DNA of 64,000 bases from Sporosarcina highlanderae (GTDB lineage Bacteria > Bacillota > Bacilli > Bacillales_A > Planococcaceae), in assembly GCF_030433715.1 (NCBI RefSeq), contig NZ_JAROCC010000001.1:124001-188000 (forward strand), written 5' to 3'. The position numbers and the translations under genes were made by a program. This document shows, one piece after another, positions 9,122 to 18,983 of this stretch. The notes under the pieces were generated by a model. The model was given only the letters and a program-made list of their open reading frames with translations, did no database searches and was not told the DNA's origin. Position 1 is the stretch's first letter. Each line of letters opens with the position of its first letter.

Positions 9122-9280
9122 GTTTATGCGTGAGATTAGGGGTTTATGCGTAAATCCGGCGGTTTATGCGTAAGTTTCGGAGTTTATGCGTGATTCGGCG
9201 GCGTTATGCGTGAATTTTGGAGTTTATGCGTGATTTGGCGGTTTTATGCGTGAGTTTGAGGATTTATGCGTGATTCAAGT
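9122..9280 (+). repeat. TTATGCGT array A (8 units)
   Basis: Eight units in strict 20-bp register starting at 9122, 9142, 9162, 9182, 9202, 9222, 9242 and 9262. Each starts with a 10-base core close to GTTTATGCGT, followed by about 10 variable, G-rich bases. It lies between convergent murJ and the SLH-glucosaminidase gene, beginning just after the murJ stop. Confidence 0.95.
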
Positions 9281-9343
9281 TTATTCCGTCCTGTTTTTAG
9301 GTTTGCTATGGACGTGGATGGATGCTTTGCTAAGGATTTCTGA

Positions 9344-9370
9344 TTCGCGCTGAATGCTTTTGACAATCTA
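9344..9370 (+). repeat. array-associated motif, copy 1
   Basis: TTCGCGC, 7 bases, TTTTGACAA. This two-block motif recurs next to arrays B, C, E, G, H (degenerate), J and K. Here it is right of array A. Confidence 0.7.
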
Positions 9371-9390
9371 ATAGATTTTATTTTAAATAG

Positions 9391-9429
9391 AAAAAAGTAG
9401 AGGGAGAATTTCTTGCCCTCTACTTTTTT
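9391..9429. terminator. bidirectional terminator between convergent genes
   Basis: AAAAAAGTAGAGGG (9391-9404) pairs with CCCTCTACTTTTTT (9416-9429), abutting the stop of the SLH-glucosaminidase gene. The same GTAGAGG stem recurs at 16386 and 46802. Confidence 0.85.
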
Positions 9430-9430
9430 A

Positions 9431-11476
9431 TTATTTTGTATTCAAGTCTGTTACGAAGTCGCCGCGGATCCAGCCGAATTCGATGTGTTGTCCGGATTTG
9501 TCGTGGGTGACGGAGTCGGCGAAGATTTTGTACCAGATGTAGCCGTCTTCGCCTTTTTGTTGTTCGACGATGGCTACTGGGTAGCCGCTTTCGCCGCTAC
9601 GACCGAGGTCGCGTTCGGCAAATGTGAAGAGGACTGTTTCTGGTGTTACTACTGGTTCAGTTCTGACGTTTAAGGATGCTTTGACGTTCGTCCTGGCGAG
9701 TCGGTATCTGTTGAAGTCTTTGCTGCCCATTGCTTTGTCCGTTCTCCACATATGGCCGGAAATTTTTGCTCCCCATGTCGGGTCGGAGGCGTAGTGGACG
9801 TTGAAGCCGACGGTTTTATTGCCAGGAACGGCGCCTTTCGCGTAAGGTCGTCCTGGAATGCCGTAGTTTTTGTTAGCGTATTCCAATACGAATGCTTCGA
9901 TACTGCGCTCTGGGGTTGCGTATTTCTCCCCCGCTTCTGGCGTGCTGTCGAATACTCTAATGCCGAAAAGATTGTTTTTCTCGAATGCGTTTTTACTCAT
10001 GCCGAAGTCACTTTCGTGCATGGCGGCTGATAAGATGAAGAGTCCGTTAACTCTGTAGTGCTCTTCCATCTCTTTAATATAAGAACCTAATCCAATAATT
10101 TTTGATTTCAATGTTGCTTCAGCATATTTCGGTAGGCCTGTGCTTTCCTTTTCCGCGACGATTCGAAGGATGAAAGCATCAATTTCCTCAGCAGTATACT
10201 CCGTTTTCGAACGGATGGACTGGAACTGGAAGTATGGATAATGCGTACCAGCCACTTTACCTGATCCATCAAGGAAATGGACTCCATCCCTTGAATAGTA
10301 GCGGGTTCCTATCTTCATGAACTCGGGAACTGGACCTATGCTGTATGCCCCGTAAGCGTGAGTCAGGTAGTTGTACGTATAGTGGAGTAGCTCACCTGCG
10401 CTGTTACCAATATAGTAGTCTTTGGATTGAGAGATGGAAACGGGCACGAAATCGATTTGGTTATGCTTTACATAGCCGACTGTGTCCCCTACTTGTACTT
10501 TTACATAGTTTTCAGCGTATTCAAGAACGCCCATTTCACGGCCCGCCTCGATATAGGTGAGTTGCGTTCCGAATGTCGGGCTTGAATAGATGACTGTTGC
10601 ATTATTTAATGGTCCTTGGGCAAATGCCATGCCGCTTTTAATGCGTAGCAACTCTTTGCCCCTGTAAATTCCTTCAGCTATCGGACTGGTAGTAAATGCT
10701 TTGACCGCTTCTGCGTATGTGTCGTATTTCTTGTCTAACAGTTTCATCGCTTTATTTTCCACTATGGCAAGCTGGAATTTATCCGGTGCTGCTACGGGTG
10801 GAGTTGGCGGTTTCGGTATTGATGGTTCTTCCGGCTCTAATTCAGGAAGTTCATGCTTTGCCCTGAATGCAAGGAATCGGCTAAGTACCGCTGCGACCTG
10901 ATCCCTCTTCGAAAGTCCCGCCGGGTCGAATGTGATGATTGTGCGTGTCGGGTCGACTTTCGTTCCGTTCATGATGCCTGCGGCGAATACAATTTTTGCT
11001 GCGTTGACCCCTTCTGCGGATGCGAATATGGATTCGTCTGTAAGGACGATTTCACTTGCATCGATGTGAATGCCTAAGTAATTTATTGCGCGGGCGGCAG
11101 TGACTGCCATTTCTTCCCTCGTCATTAATTTGAGGGGCATGAATTTGCCGTCCAATGTTCCTTTCATAATGCCGCTCTTTTGGATGGCTCCGATTTCACC
11201 TGCAATTGCTGATGATGGGTTCACATCGGTGAATTCTGGTACTTCGGCAGATAGTTTCATTGTACGTGATAGGAATGCGGCGAAGTCACCGCGGTTCACG
11301 TCGGCTTTCGGATAGATTTTGCCGTCTGAGAATCCTTTAATGATGCCCATTGCAACCATTTCACGGACTTCTTTTTCCAATGTCAAACCTGTCAGTTCAT
11401 CCGCATGGGAGACTGATGGGGCTATTTGTATGAGTAGCATCAGGATGACGATCATCGCTGTTAGTTTGCGTTTCAT
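9431..11476 (-). CDS. SLH-anchored glucosaminidase-domain cell wall hydrolase
   Basis: 681 aa. Signal peptide about 1-25. Three SLH repeats span about 30-205 (for example EFTDVNPSSAIAGEIGAIQ), then a Pro-rich linker (EPEEPSIPKPPTPPVAAP). A middle region has SH3-like stretches (GREMGVLEYAENYVKVQVGD). A glucosaminidase domain (about 450-590) shows the probable catalytic glutamate in AAMHESDFG and the conserved KNNLFGI. A C-terminal SH3-like domain carries LNVRTEPV. The expected role is cleavage of glycan strands in the wall to which the protein is anchored. First of five consecutive minus-strand SLH enzyme genes; each gap is short except that before the 5'-nucleotidase gene. Confidence 0.85.
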   Translation of the reverse strand: MKRKLTAMIVILMLLIQIAPSVSHADELTGLTLEKEVREMVAMGIIKGFSDGKIYPKADVNRGDFAAFLSRTMKLSAEVPEFTDVNPSSAIAGEIGAIQKSGIMKGTLDGKFMPLKLMTREEMAVTAARAINYLGIHIDASEIVLTDESIFASAEGVNAAKIVFAAGIMNGTKVDPTRTIITFDPAGLSKRDQVAAVLSRFLAFRAKHELPELEPEEPSIPKPPTPPVAAPDKFQLAIVENKAMKLLDKKYDTYAEAVKAFTTSPIAEGIYRGKELLRIKSGMAFAQGPLNNATVIYSSPTFGTQLTYIEAGREMGVLEYAENYVKVQVGDTVGYVKHNQIDFVPVSISQSKDYYIGNSAGELLHYTYNYLTHAYGAYSIGPVPEFMKIGTRYYSRDGVHFLDGSGKVAGTHYPYFQFQSIRSKTEYTAEEIDAFILRIVAEKESTGLPKYAEATLKSKIIGLGSYIKEMEEHYRVNGLFILSAAMHESDFGMSKNAFEKNNLFGIRVFDSTPEAGEKYATPERSIEAFVLEYANKNYGIPGRPYAKGAVPGNKTVGFNVHYASDPTWGAKISGHMWRTDKAMGSKDFNRYRLARTNVKASLNVRTEPVVTPETVLFTFAERDLGRSGESGYPVAIVEQQKGEDGYIWYKIFADSVTHDKSGQHIEFGWIRGDFVTDLNTK

Positions 11477-11545
11477 TTGTTTCCTCCTTGGAGCTATTTA
11501 CTATCTTTCTATCGGTCTCCTTAACAGAGTTTGAATAGTTTGGTG

Positions 11546-12598
11546 TTAATTTGCGCTGATCGAGCTGTAAACTGCTGCTGCGAATTCGGCTCTGGTGACG
11601 ATTTTTGTGAATTCATAGGTCGGCGTTTGGAAGACGCCTGTTTTGTCTAACTGTTTTAGGGCGTTGATTGAGTTCATAGCCCAGTACGTTGACGGGATGT
11701 CGTCATAGAGGGATGAGATGTGAACTTGTCCTTTTGCTTTCGTTTGAAGGTCGAAAGCTCGGTCGACGATGACGGCTAACTGTGTACGCGTCAGGTTATC
11801 GTTGAGACCGAAGTTTCCGTTCTCGTAACCTCTTAAAATGTCTGCTTCATTCATTGCTGCGATATGGACTGCGAACTGATGGTTTTTATCGACATCGTTG
11901 AAAATCACTTCTTGTGTTGGTGTCAGCTTCAAAACACGGTTTAGCATAGCTGCTGCCTGCCCACGTGTAATTGTAGTTTCAGGCTTGAATTCGTCATTCG
12001 GGAAACCGTTAATGATTCCTGAGCTACTTAAGTTCAGAATTGCGTTGTAGGCAGGGTGCTTGGCGTCTACATCGACGAATGATTTTTCCTGATCAGCCGG
12101 GATAGACGGTGAAGGGTTTTGATTTTGATTCGGATTCGGATTTGAATTTGTATCTGTTAACCTTCTTGCCCCGATATAACGCGGTTCCCAGTAGGGATGG
12201 CCGAATAATTTTGCTGTGGCGACACCGCGCTTTTCATTTTCAGCGGAGATGAATTGATTGTCCCCGAGATAGATGCCCGTATGGGAGATTCCAGGTTTGT
12301 ACGTATCTTTGAAGAATACGAGGTCCCCCGGTTGCAAATCTTCGGTGGCGACTGGTGTGCCGTGGCTGAACTGTCCCTCTGACGTCCGCGGCAGTTTGAT
12401 GTTGAAATGGTTGAATACGTAAACGATGAAGCCTGAGCAGTCGAATCCTTCTTCAGGGGTGTTGCCTGCGAATTTATAGGGGGTCCCTTCGAAGTTAATC
12501 GCAAATTCAGCAGGACTTCCGTTCATTGCTTTTGCTTGCAAAGTAGGAAACACGCTCAAAATTAGTAGAAACATTAGCGTTATTTTTATCGCTTTCAT
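11546..12598 (-). CDS. NlpC/P60 endopeptidase with C-terminal SLH domains
   Basis: 350 aa. Signal peptide about 1-24. An NlpC/P60 domain (about 28-145) has the catalytic cysteine in FDCSGF and histidine in ISHTGIYLG. A linker rich in Asn/Pro (NPNPNQNQNPSPS) leads to three SLH repeats (about 170-345). The family cleaves D-gamma-glutamyl-meso-DAP or related stem-peptide bonds. SLH here is C-terminal, unlike the N-terminal layout of the neighbouring glucosaminidase. It lies 69 bases downstream of the next gene in the series. Confidence 0.88.
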   Translation of the reverse strand: MKAIKITLMFLLILSVFPTLQAKAMNGSPAEFAINFEGTPYKFAGNTPEEGFDCSGFIVYVFNHFNIKLPRTSEGQFSHGTPVATEDLQPGDLVFFKDTYKPGISHTGIYLGDNQFISAENEKRGVATAKLFGHPYWEPRYIGARRLTDTNSNPNPNQNQNPSPSIPADQEKSFVDVDAKHPAYNAILNLSSSGIINGFPNDEFKPETTITRGQAAAMLNRVLKLTPTQEVIFNDVDKNHQFAVHIAAMNEADILRGYENGNFGLNDNLTRTQLAVIVDRAFDLQTKAKGQVHISSLYDDIPSTYWAMNSINALKQLDKTGVFQTPTYEFTKIVTRAEFAAAVYSSISAN

Positions 12599-12658
12599 TT
12601 ATCATTCTCACTCCCGATTTTCCTCTATGGAAACTCTTTATAGAATTTTCATTATAGA

Positions 12659-14557
12659 TTACTTGAACGCGTCCTCTTGGACTCTTGCAAGGAAGACTGC
12701 GAAATCTGCGCGGCTCATTTGGTCATTCGGTTTGAAGGTGTTGTCAGCATAGCCATTTGTTATTTTGGCGGCGATAAGGGCGTTGATGGCGCCATACGAA
12801 GCCATTGATGGATGGCAGTCCGTGAAGCGATTGACGTTATCCGTTTTCAACTTGAATGCTTTAGAGATGAGAATTGCCATTTCGCCTCGAGTCACCTTTT
12901 GATCGGGTTTGAATGTATTGCCTGCAAATCCGGAAATGATGCCGGCGTTTTTCAATGCCTCTATGTAACCGGCTGCGAATGAAGTTGGCGAGACGTCTTT
13001 AAATGTGTTTGTTGCGGACTTTTCGGGATAGCCTAAAGCTCTTCCGATAATGGTAGCCGCTTCCGCTCTCGTGATATTTTCGTAAGGACGGATTGTTGCG
13101 TCTGGGAAGCCTTTCAACTGTTTCTTGTTCGTCAAGTAGCCGATTGGGCCGGCAAAGCGTTGACGGTTATTCATATCTTTGAAATTAGGTTCTTGTAGAT
13201 GAAAGAGTTTGTTTTCAATCCATTCAGTGCCTTGCGCAGTTTTCGTTTTGACAAGTAGATCGAGATTGCCAGCGACACCGTAAATTTCCCACTGGCCATT
13301 GGCAAGCTGTAAGCTGTTGTTACCTGCGATTTCTATCTTTTTATCGCCTGTGTACTGCAATGTTAATTTTCCTAACTCCGATTTATAGGTGAATTCTATT
13401 GAGTTATCGAAGTTTTGCTTGTACTGGACGAGGCCGTGACCGTAAATGTCATCCTTCCCCTGCTCTCCAAGGTCCTTGGCAGAATTCGCGATAAGCGTGC
13501 GGATTTCTGTGTTGGTCATTGTCGGGAAGCGTTCTTTGTATAGGGCTAAGATGCCTGTCACATGAGCCGTTGCCATCGACGTTCCGGACAAGCGTGTGTA
13601 GCCGTCCGCTTTTTCGTCCTCGAAATCCCATTTCATCGGATAGGTACTGAAGATTGATTCGCCTGGTGCTGCGATTTCAATTTCCTTTCCGGTTGCGCTA
13701 TTCTTGAGCTTCGACAAGTCTGATTTGACTGCTGCGACTGCGATGACCGATTCGTATTTGGCAGGGTACATGACTGTGCCGCTTTGCTCGCCGCCATTGT
13801 TGCCGCCTGACCCAACGATGAGCATTCCTTGTTCGTATGCTTTTTTCAATGCAGTTTCAAGCGCGGGATCGTCTTTTTCAGTTGTGATGCTTAGGTTCAA
13901 AATGTCGATCTTCTGTTTGATTGCCCAATCGATGCCGTCAATCAGGCTATTTGTCGAACCGACACCGAATCCGTTTAGGGCTTTGATGCTGTATAGGTCG
14001 ACATCAGGTGCGATGCCGACGATGCCGGTTTGATTGGCAAGCGCAGCAATGATCCCCGCGACATGAGTTCCGTGTCCGTTGTCATCGTCATAGGGGACGT
14101 CAATCGGGCAATCGTTATTCATGGAGCAATAGCCGCCTTTAACATTGAGATCCCGGTGGTTGACGTCGATTCCGGAGTCAAGGACAGCGACTTTTATGCC
14201 TTTTCCCGTGTAGGGGATGGTGATTTTTTTGGTAGTGTTGATCAGCGAACTTGATAGAAGTTCTTTGTCTACACTTTTTTTATATGTCAGGTTGTTTTGA
14301 ATTGTAATTTTCGGGTATTTATCTTGTAATATAGCAATTTCGGTGCTTGTCAACGATGCGGAAATAACGTCGAAGGCAGGATACGCTTTTTCGATGCGCA
14401 TTCCGTTTTCATTCATATAATTCACTATGTCGCTTTGCTCTCCACCGCTAATCAGATACGACTTTTCTTGAACTTGTGCATTTGCATGGATTTGTATCGT
14501 GAAAATAAGTGTGAACATGATTGCGATGGAACTTATAAACTTTTTCACTGACTTCAC
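12659..14557 (-). CDS. S8 subtilisin-like protease with C-terminal SLH domains
   Basis: 632 aa. Signal peptide about 1-28, then an inhibitor-like prodomain region (about 30-95). The catalytic triad is Asp127 (VAVLDSGID), His162 (NGHGTHVAG) and the Ser of SGTSMATAHV in the second half of the domain. Three SLH repeats fill about 460-630 (FKDMNNRQRFAGPIGYL, FKDVSPTSFAAGYIEAL and FTDCHPSMASYGAI). It is a wall-anchored serine protease, probably processing surface or secreted proteins. The Ala after TSMAT is followed by His where many subtilases have Pro; the triad is still intact. Confidence 0.9.
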   Translation of the reverse strand: MKSVKKFISSIAIMFTLIFTIQIHANAQVQEKSYLISGGEQSDIVNYMNENGMRIEKAYPAFDVISASLTSTEIAILQDKYPKITIQNNLTYKKSVDKELLSSSLINTTKKITIPYTGKGIKVAVLDSGIDVNHRDLNVKGGYCSMNNDCPIDVPYDDDNGHGTHVAGIIAALANQTGIVGIAPDVDLYSIKALNGFGVGSTNSLIDGIDWAIKQKIDILNLSITTEKDDPALETALKKAYEQGMLIVGSGGNNGGEQSGTVMYPAKYESVIAVAAVKSDLSKLKNSATGKEIEIAAPGESIFSTYPMKWDFEDEKADGYTRLSGTSMATAHVTGILALYKERFPTMTNTEIRTLIANSAKDLGEQGKDDIYGHGLVQYKQNFDNSIEFTYKSELGKLTLQYTGDKKIEIAGNNSLQLANGQWEIYGVAGNLDLLVKTKTAQGTEWIENKLFHLQEPNFKDMNNRQRFAGPIGYLTNKKQLKGFPDATIRPYENITRAEAATIIGRALGYPEKSATNTFKDVSPTSFAAGYIEALKNAGIISGFAGNTFKPDQKVTRGEMAILISKAFKLKTDNVNRFTDCHPSMASYGAINALIAAKITNGYADNTFKPNDQMSRADFAVFLARVQEDAFK

Positions 14558-14583
14558 CGTCCTTGTTCAGAGATGACCTATAA

Positions 14584-14619
14584 AAGAAGCCCTCCAGAAA
14601 GAGAGATTCTAGTAGGGCT
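14584..14619 (-). terminator. probable terminator downstream of the SLH-amidase gene
   Basis: Minus strand: AGCCCT/AGGGCT arms (14588-14593 and 14614-14619) with partial inner pairing, followed by TCTTTTAT. It lies just past the amidase stop at 14632. Confidence 0.5.
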
Positions 14620-14631
14620 GTGGGTAACCTA

Positions 14632-16125
14632 TTAATGATATTTTTTTGAAGGTGTTGCATGGTTGTTCGTATAGAATGACATGATGTCCGTGCGGCCTTC
14701 ATAGTTATATAGATAATCGAGCGTGCCAAGGAATACCGCTTTTGCCATCGTTTCGCGATGTGCTGGTGACGCGATATATTGTGCGTCCTTAGCGTTGTCG
14801 ATAAATCCGACTTCAATCAAAGTCGCAGGCATCGAGTTTTCACGGATGACGTGAAGCGATTTGCTTTGTACGCGTCGATCCGGTAGATTCCATGCTTCAA
14901 GCATACGTTTCTGAATGTATGTCGCAAGTGCTTTTGATTCATTTACGTTCGGATTGCGCGCAGCACTGTAGTAGAACGATTCGATGCCAGATGTCGAGCC
15001 ATTAAAGGCGTTGGCATGTACGCTGACGAATAGGTCTGCCTTGTTATTTTTTGCAAACTTAACGCGGTCTGCAAGTTCAACGAAGACGTCTGTTTCACGA
15101 GTCAATTTGACGTTGATCGGCGTTCCTTGGAAGTACTTTTTGACGCGTTTTGAAATATCCAGGACGACTTCTTTTTCCTGCATTTTATTCCCAACCGCAC
15201 CAGGATCTTTTCCACCGTGGCCCGGGTCGATGACGATTGTCATTTGGTTCAGCGGCTTTTTGCCGCTGATGATATCCGTGATGACGTCGATTGGATCTTT
15301 GACGCTGCTAATCGTCGGCTCGTCTGTAGTTAGGAATTCACCAGAAATGAACCCATAGGAGTTGTCGACTTTTGCATAAAGCCAGCTTCCGACATTATAT
15401 AGAATGTCGACTGGATATCCTGTAAATAGCTTTTTTGTGTTTGTATATTCGGTAGATGGGCCTGTCCGCATGTTTAGCGATGTATCTTCAGGCACTGCCA
15501 CATACATTTGCGTGGTTGAAAGATTTTCACCTTTCACACGGAATTCTGCATTGACAGCTCGTGCAAGGAATACTGCGAAATCCCCGCGCTTCATGAGGTC
15601 CTCGGTTCCGAAGTTTCCGTTACCTGTCCCTTGTGAAATGCCTTTTGCCATGAATTCCTTTGCAGCGGCGTTCGTTGTATCAGATTGGTATCCGAATGCC
15701 CTGCTGATGAGTAATGCCATTTCACCGCGCTTCAATTGCTGTTCAGGCTTGTACAGATATGTTCCGTCTTCTTGTTTGTAGCCGAAAATTATGCCACGGT
15801 AAACGGATTCTTCTATGTATCCTGATGCAAAATGCTCTGTTGGCACATCCGAAAATCTTGTTTCGACTGGTGTTCCGTGCAATTGGATCGCTTTGCCGAT
15901 CATTGCAGCTGCATGAGCCCGTGTCATTGGTGCATCGGGGTCAAACAGGTTGAAAATGTCGGATGTTGTTATGTTTCCTTGCTCTAGATAGCTAATCTCT
16001 TTATACGCTCTATGTGTAGTAGGGATGTCCACAAATCCGGTAGCAGCTGAGGCAGGTTTAGGTGTGAAAAGGTCAAATGAAAAAATCAACAACAACGACA
16101 ACAAAAATAAAACACTTTTTTTCAT
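14632..16125 (-). CDS. SLH-SH3-N-acetylmuramoyl-L-alanine amidase
   Basis: 497 aa. Signal peptide about 1-27. SLH repeats occupy about 30-200, followed by a bacterial SH3 domain (about 208-270, with LNMRTGPSTEY and GSWLYAKV) and an Amidase_3 catalytic domain (about 295-480). Zn ligands are visible: His in VIDPGHGGKDPG, Glu in QEKEVVLD and His in VSVHANAF; the catalytic Glu is in LIEVGFIDN. It cleaves the bond between muramic acid and L-Ala. It ends in NHATPSKKYH after the domain. Part of the SLH enzyme series. Confidence 0.92.
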   Translation of the reverse strand: MKKSVLFLLSLLLIFSFDLFTPKPASAATGFVDIPTTHRAYKEISYLEQGNITTSDIFNLFDPDAPMTRAHAAAMIGKAIQLHGTPVETRFSDVPTEHFASGYIEESVYRGIIFGYKQEDGTYLYKPEQQLKRGEMALLISRAFGYQSDTTNAAAKEFMAKGISQGTGNGNFGTEDLMKRGDFAVFLARAVNAEFRVKGENLSTTQMYVAVPEDTSLNMRTGPSTEYTNTKKLFTGYPVDILYNVGSWLYAKVDNSYGFISGEFLTTDEPTISSVKDPIDVITDIISGKKPLNQMTIVIDPGHGGKDPGAVGNKMQEKEVVLDISKRVKKYFQGTPINVKLTRETDVFVELADRVKFAKNNKADLFVSVHANAFNGSTSGIESFYYSAARNPNVNESKALATYIQKRMLEAWNLPDRRVQSKSLHVIRENSMPATLIEVGFIDNAKDAQYIASPAHRETMAKAVFLGTLDYLYNYEGRTDIMSFYTNNHATPSKKYH

Positions 16126-16139
16126 CTAAGACTGTACTC

Positions 16140-16385
16140 CTTTGTGGAAAATGTTTCTTTTAGTCTATCATATTGATTTATATATTTATATGTTTCATTA
16201 GGACTAATTTCTGTTTTTTTGGAGATTCGTGTCTAAGTGGGTTGCCGAATGTGTAGGTTTTTTGGGGAATTGTGATATTTTTAGGTTGTTTAGGTAGTGA
16301 TATGGTGGGGTTTTGGCTAAAAAGTACTATTATGGTCGAATTTGAGTGGATTATAGGTTAATAGATTATGAAGAGCTGTAAATAG
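16140..16385. other. gene-free interval, no recognised element
   Basis: Between the SLH-amidase start and the terminator of the 5'-nucleotidase gene. The plus strand is T/G-rich. No 20-bp register, hairpin repeat or small gene was seen. It presumably holds the amidase promoter. Confidence 0.4.
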
Positions 16386-16431
16386 AAAAAAGTAGAGGTG
16401 AGAATTGTGGAATTCTCATCTCTACTTTTTT
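16386..16431 (-). terminator. strong terminator of the SLH-5'-nucleotidase gene
   Basis: A 21-bp stem with a single G-U pair: 16386-16406 pairs with 16411-16431 around the loop GTGG. It has A/T ends on both sides and contains GTAGAGG, as at 9391 and 46802. Confidence 0.9.
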
Positions 16432-16436
16432 ATTGA

Positions 16437-18656
16437 TTATTTCGTTTTGTAGCCGTTTTGTTGAGTTTCGAGTGAAACGTCAATGATGCGGCCTTCGATT
16501 TCAGGTGATAGGTCACCTTTAAGTGTTTTTACGTATTCGATGAAGTTTTCATAGTCTACGAAGCCTGGTTCTGATACTTTACCTGCTTTGTATGCATTGC
16601 CAAGTGCTTCGAAGCCGTCGCCGCCTTTAGCTGTAAATGCGTTTGTCGCGATGAAGTATGTTTTAGTTTTATCTAAATCAACATATTTGTCGCCTTCAAG
16701 GATTTGAACGGATTGGATGCGCTCGCCTTTTGCTTTCTTGCTGTCGTATGTGAACTTCATGCCCGAAACTTGAAGGAATCCGCCGTTTTCTTTCAGGCCT
16801 TTTCCGCCTTCAATTGCGTCAGCGCCTACACTGTGTTCAAGTGTAGCCATTAGGTCAGCACCGGAAAGTTCTGCGATTGCCAATGCGTTACCGAAAGGCA
16901 TCACTTTAAGGATGTCACCTGTTGTGATGTCACCTGCTTTAATGGAAGTACGGATACCGCCACCATTTTGGATAGCAATTGTTGTCTTGTCGTTGATGGA
17001 TTTCGCTTTCCAAAGCATTGCGTCAGTGATCAGGTTTCCAAGGTTCGTTTCATTATGACGGACACTTGAAATCCCTTCATTATTATTGTCGCGTTCACCG
17101 TCTAAAAGAACAGTTGCCTTAGAGCCGATGGATTCTGCTTTGATTTCATTCACTTTGTCTGTGAATGGTGCCAAAATTTCAGCAGCTTTTTTGTCTGCAG
17201 CAATTTCTTTAGGATCAATATTGATTAACTTACCAGCATGTGAATAGATTTCGCCTTTAGGATTGAACTTGACGTCCAATGTTCCGAGTGCTTTTCCGTA
17301 TTCATGTGCTTGGACAATGATTGTTGGTGAATTACCGTTAACTACAACTTTGGGCTCTCCGATTGAAGAGTGCGTATGACCGCCGACGATGATGTCGATT
17401 CCTGCTACTTGTTTCGCAAGTTCTTGGTCATTGTCCCATACGAGTGAATCGTCGAATCCGATATGCGTTAGTGCGATGATTTTATTGATGCCTTGGTCTT
17501 CGAATGCTTTGACCGAAGCTTTTGCACGATCAATATAGTTTTCGAACTTGACTTCACCAGTGCTTGAAATTGTAGGAGTTTCCTCTGTTGTTAGACCGAA
17601 AACGCCGACTTTCTGACCGTTTACATTGATGACGATTCCATCATAGATTTGGCCGTCCTTATAGTTGGCAGTTACAGATCTTGATTGAAGACCTTCGAAA
17701 AGCTTGTCCTTCGAGAAGTCTACGTTTGCTGAAACGAACGGGAATTTTGCTGCTTTGATGAATTCCTGAAGCTTCAAATGGCCTTCTTTCGTGCTTCCAA
17801 GATCGAACTCGTGGTTACCGAATGTCATTGCATCGAAACCAAGTTGGTTCAACATGGCAACGTCTGCTGCACCATGGAATGCGTTGAAGTAAAGGTCACC
17901 GGAGAACGCGTCCCCTGCATGAAGAAGAATATTATTTTCATGTTTGCTTCTCAGCTCATTCACGACTGTCGAAACGTAAGGGAATTGCGCCAAGTATGCG
18001 TGGTGGTCGTTCATATGCATGACCATCAAGTCGATAAAGCCAAGATTTTCTTGTGCGCGATATAGGAATAAAGCGATTTCGCCGCGTGTGACATTGTCAT
18101 ATGCGCCGAAGTTCGTGTCCGACTTCCCTTGTGTAATGCCTGCTTTCACAAGTGCCTCGACGTATTTTGCGAAGTTTGAGTTGACGTCTTTGAATTGTGT
18201 TGTTTTTACATTATTGTTGACGGAAAGCTTGCCTGCATTTGCGAGTACTTTCGCCATTTGGTTACGTGTTAGTAGTTCGTCTGCGCCGAATTCAGTGGCG
18301 TTCAAGCCGTCGATGATTTTAGCCTCGACAAGTGCATTTACTGCCCATTTTGAGCGTGCTGGAACGTCTTTGAAGCCGGCGTCCTTGTAAGACTTGTTAG
18401 GGTCGAATCCTAATGCGTTAGCGATCAGGACTGCAGCATCCGCACGTTTGACGGAATCCGTTGTGCCGAAGTGGTCAGGCGTGTACCCTCTTGTGATGGC
18501 ATGTGTGTACAGGAAGTCTACTGCGGCCTGATAGTTAGTAGATACATCTTTGAATGTGCTCGTGGCTGCGGAAGCCGATGGAGTTGCTACTGCAACTGCT
18601 ACTGCAGCCGCTACGATCGATGTTGCTAAAAACTTTTTGCTTTGCATTGATTTCAA
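16437..18656 (-). CDS. SLH-anchored 5'-nucleotidase/UDP-sugar hydrolase
   Basis: 739 aa. Signal peptide about 1-30 (ending ATPSASAA). Three SLH repeats (about 34-205) precede a calcineurin-like metallophosphoesterase domain: VMHMNDHHAY (metal-binding Asp/His), HAGDAFSGD, FGNHEFDLG and GGHTHS. A C-terminal 5'-nucleotidase domain (about 510-700) has AIQNGGGIRTSI and KGGDGF. It should release phosphate and nucleosides from external nucleotides at the cell surface. The first motif reads HMNDHH rather than the common HTNDxH, keeping the ligands. The TTG at 18656 lies 7 bases after GAGGGGG; an in-frame ATG is at 18647. Confidence 0.92.
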   Translation of the reverse strand: MKSMQSKKFLATSIVAAAVAVAVATPSASAATSTFKDVSTNYQAAVDFLYTHAITRGYTPDHFGTTDSVKRADAAVLIANALGFDPNKSYKDAGFKDVPARSKWAVNALVEAKIIDGLNATEFGADELLTRNQMAKVLANAGKLSVNNNVKTTQFKDVNSNFAKYVEALVKAGITQGKSDTNFGAYDNVTRGEIALFLYRAQENLGFIDLMVMHMNDHHAYLAQFPYVSTVVNELRSKHENNILLHAGDAFSGDLYFNAFHGAADVAMLNQLGFDAMTFGNHEFDLGSTKEGHLKLQEFIKAAKFPFVSANVDFSKDKLFEGLQSRSVTANYKDGQIYDGIVINVNGQKVGVFGLTTEETPTISSTGEVKFENYIDRAKASVKAFEDQGINKIIALTHIGFDDSLVWDNDQELAKQVAGIDIIVGGHTHSSIGEPKVVVNGNSPTIIVQAHEYGKALGTLDVKFNPKGEIYSHAGKLINIDPKEIAADKKAAEILAPFTDKVNEIKAESIGSKATVLLDGERDNNNEGISSVRHNETNLGNLITDAMLWKAKSINDKTTIAIQNGGGIRTSIKAGDITTGDILKVMPFGNALAIAELSGADLMATLEHSVGADAIEGGKGLKENGGFLQVSGMKFTYDSKKAKGERIQSVQILEGDKYVDLDKTKTYFIATNAFTAKGGDGFEALGNAYKAGKVSEPGFVDYENFIEYVKTLKGDLSPEIEGRIIDVSLETQQNGYKTK

Positions 18657-18758
18657 ATCATTTCCCCCTCTTTCGAGTAGTAGTAAGTTTCAAAACTATT
18701 TTACCACTGAATATCGTGTAACTCTATGGAAAAAGATAGATTTGTGGGAGTACGGAGG

Positions 18759-18900
18759 ATTTATGCGGATTTGGGGGCGGATATGAGTGATTAGGGCAGG
18801 TTATGCTTGAGTTTGAGTGATTATGCGTGATTGGCAAAGTTTATGCTTGTTTCAGGGAATTTATGCGTCTCTGGATGTAATTATGCGTGATTGGGGACTT
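18759..18900 (+). repeat. TTATGCGT array B (7 units)
   Basis: Cores at 18761, 18781 (degenerate, ATATGAG), 18801, 18821, 18841, 18861 and 18881, exactly 20 bp apart. It lies between the 5'-nucleotidase and EamA genes, both minus strand. Confidence 0.93.
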
Positions 18901-18907
18901 GTGGGAC

Positions 18908-18970
18908 GCGGAGGATTTTTGTATTTCCCTTTTCTGTTTCGCGCTTAAAGGTTTTGACAAATTAAGGGGT
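18908..18970 (+). repeat. array-associated motif, copy 2 (extended)
   Basis: CGCGGAGGATT at about 18908, then TTCGCGC (18938-18944), 7 bases, TTTTGACAA (18952-18960) and ATTAAGGGG. The extended form aligns with copy 3 at 19998-20062 over about 60 bases. Confidence 0.75.
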
Positions 18971-18983
18971 TTGGTTTTGAAGC

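Noticed and set aside
9122..9280. CRISPR array
   Set aside because: The core is only about 10 bp and the variable half about 10 bp, against 23-47 bp repeats and 26-50 bp spacers for CRISPR. No cas genes in the window.
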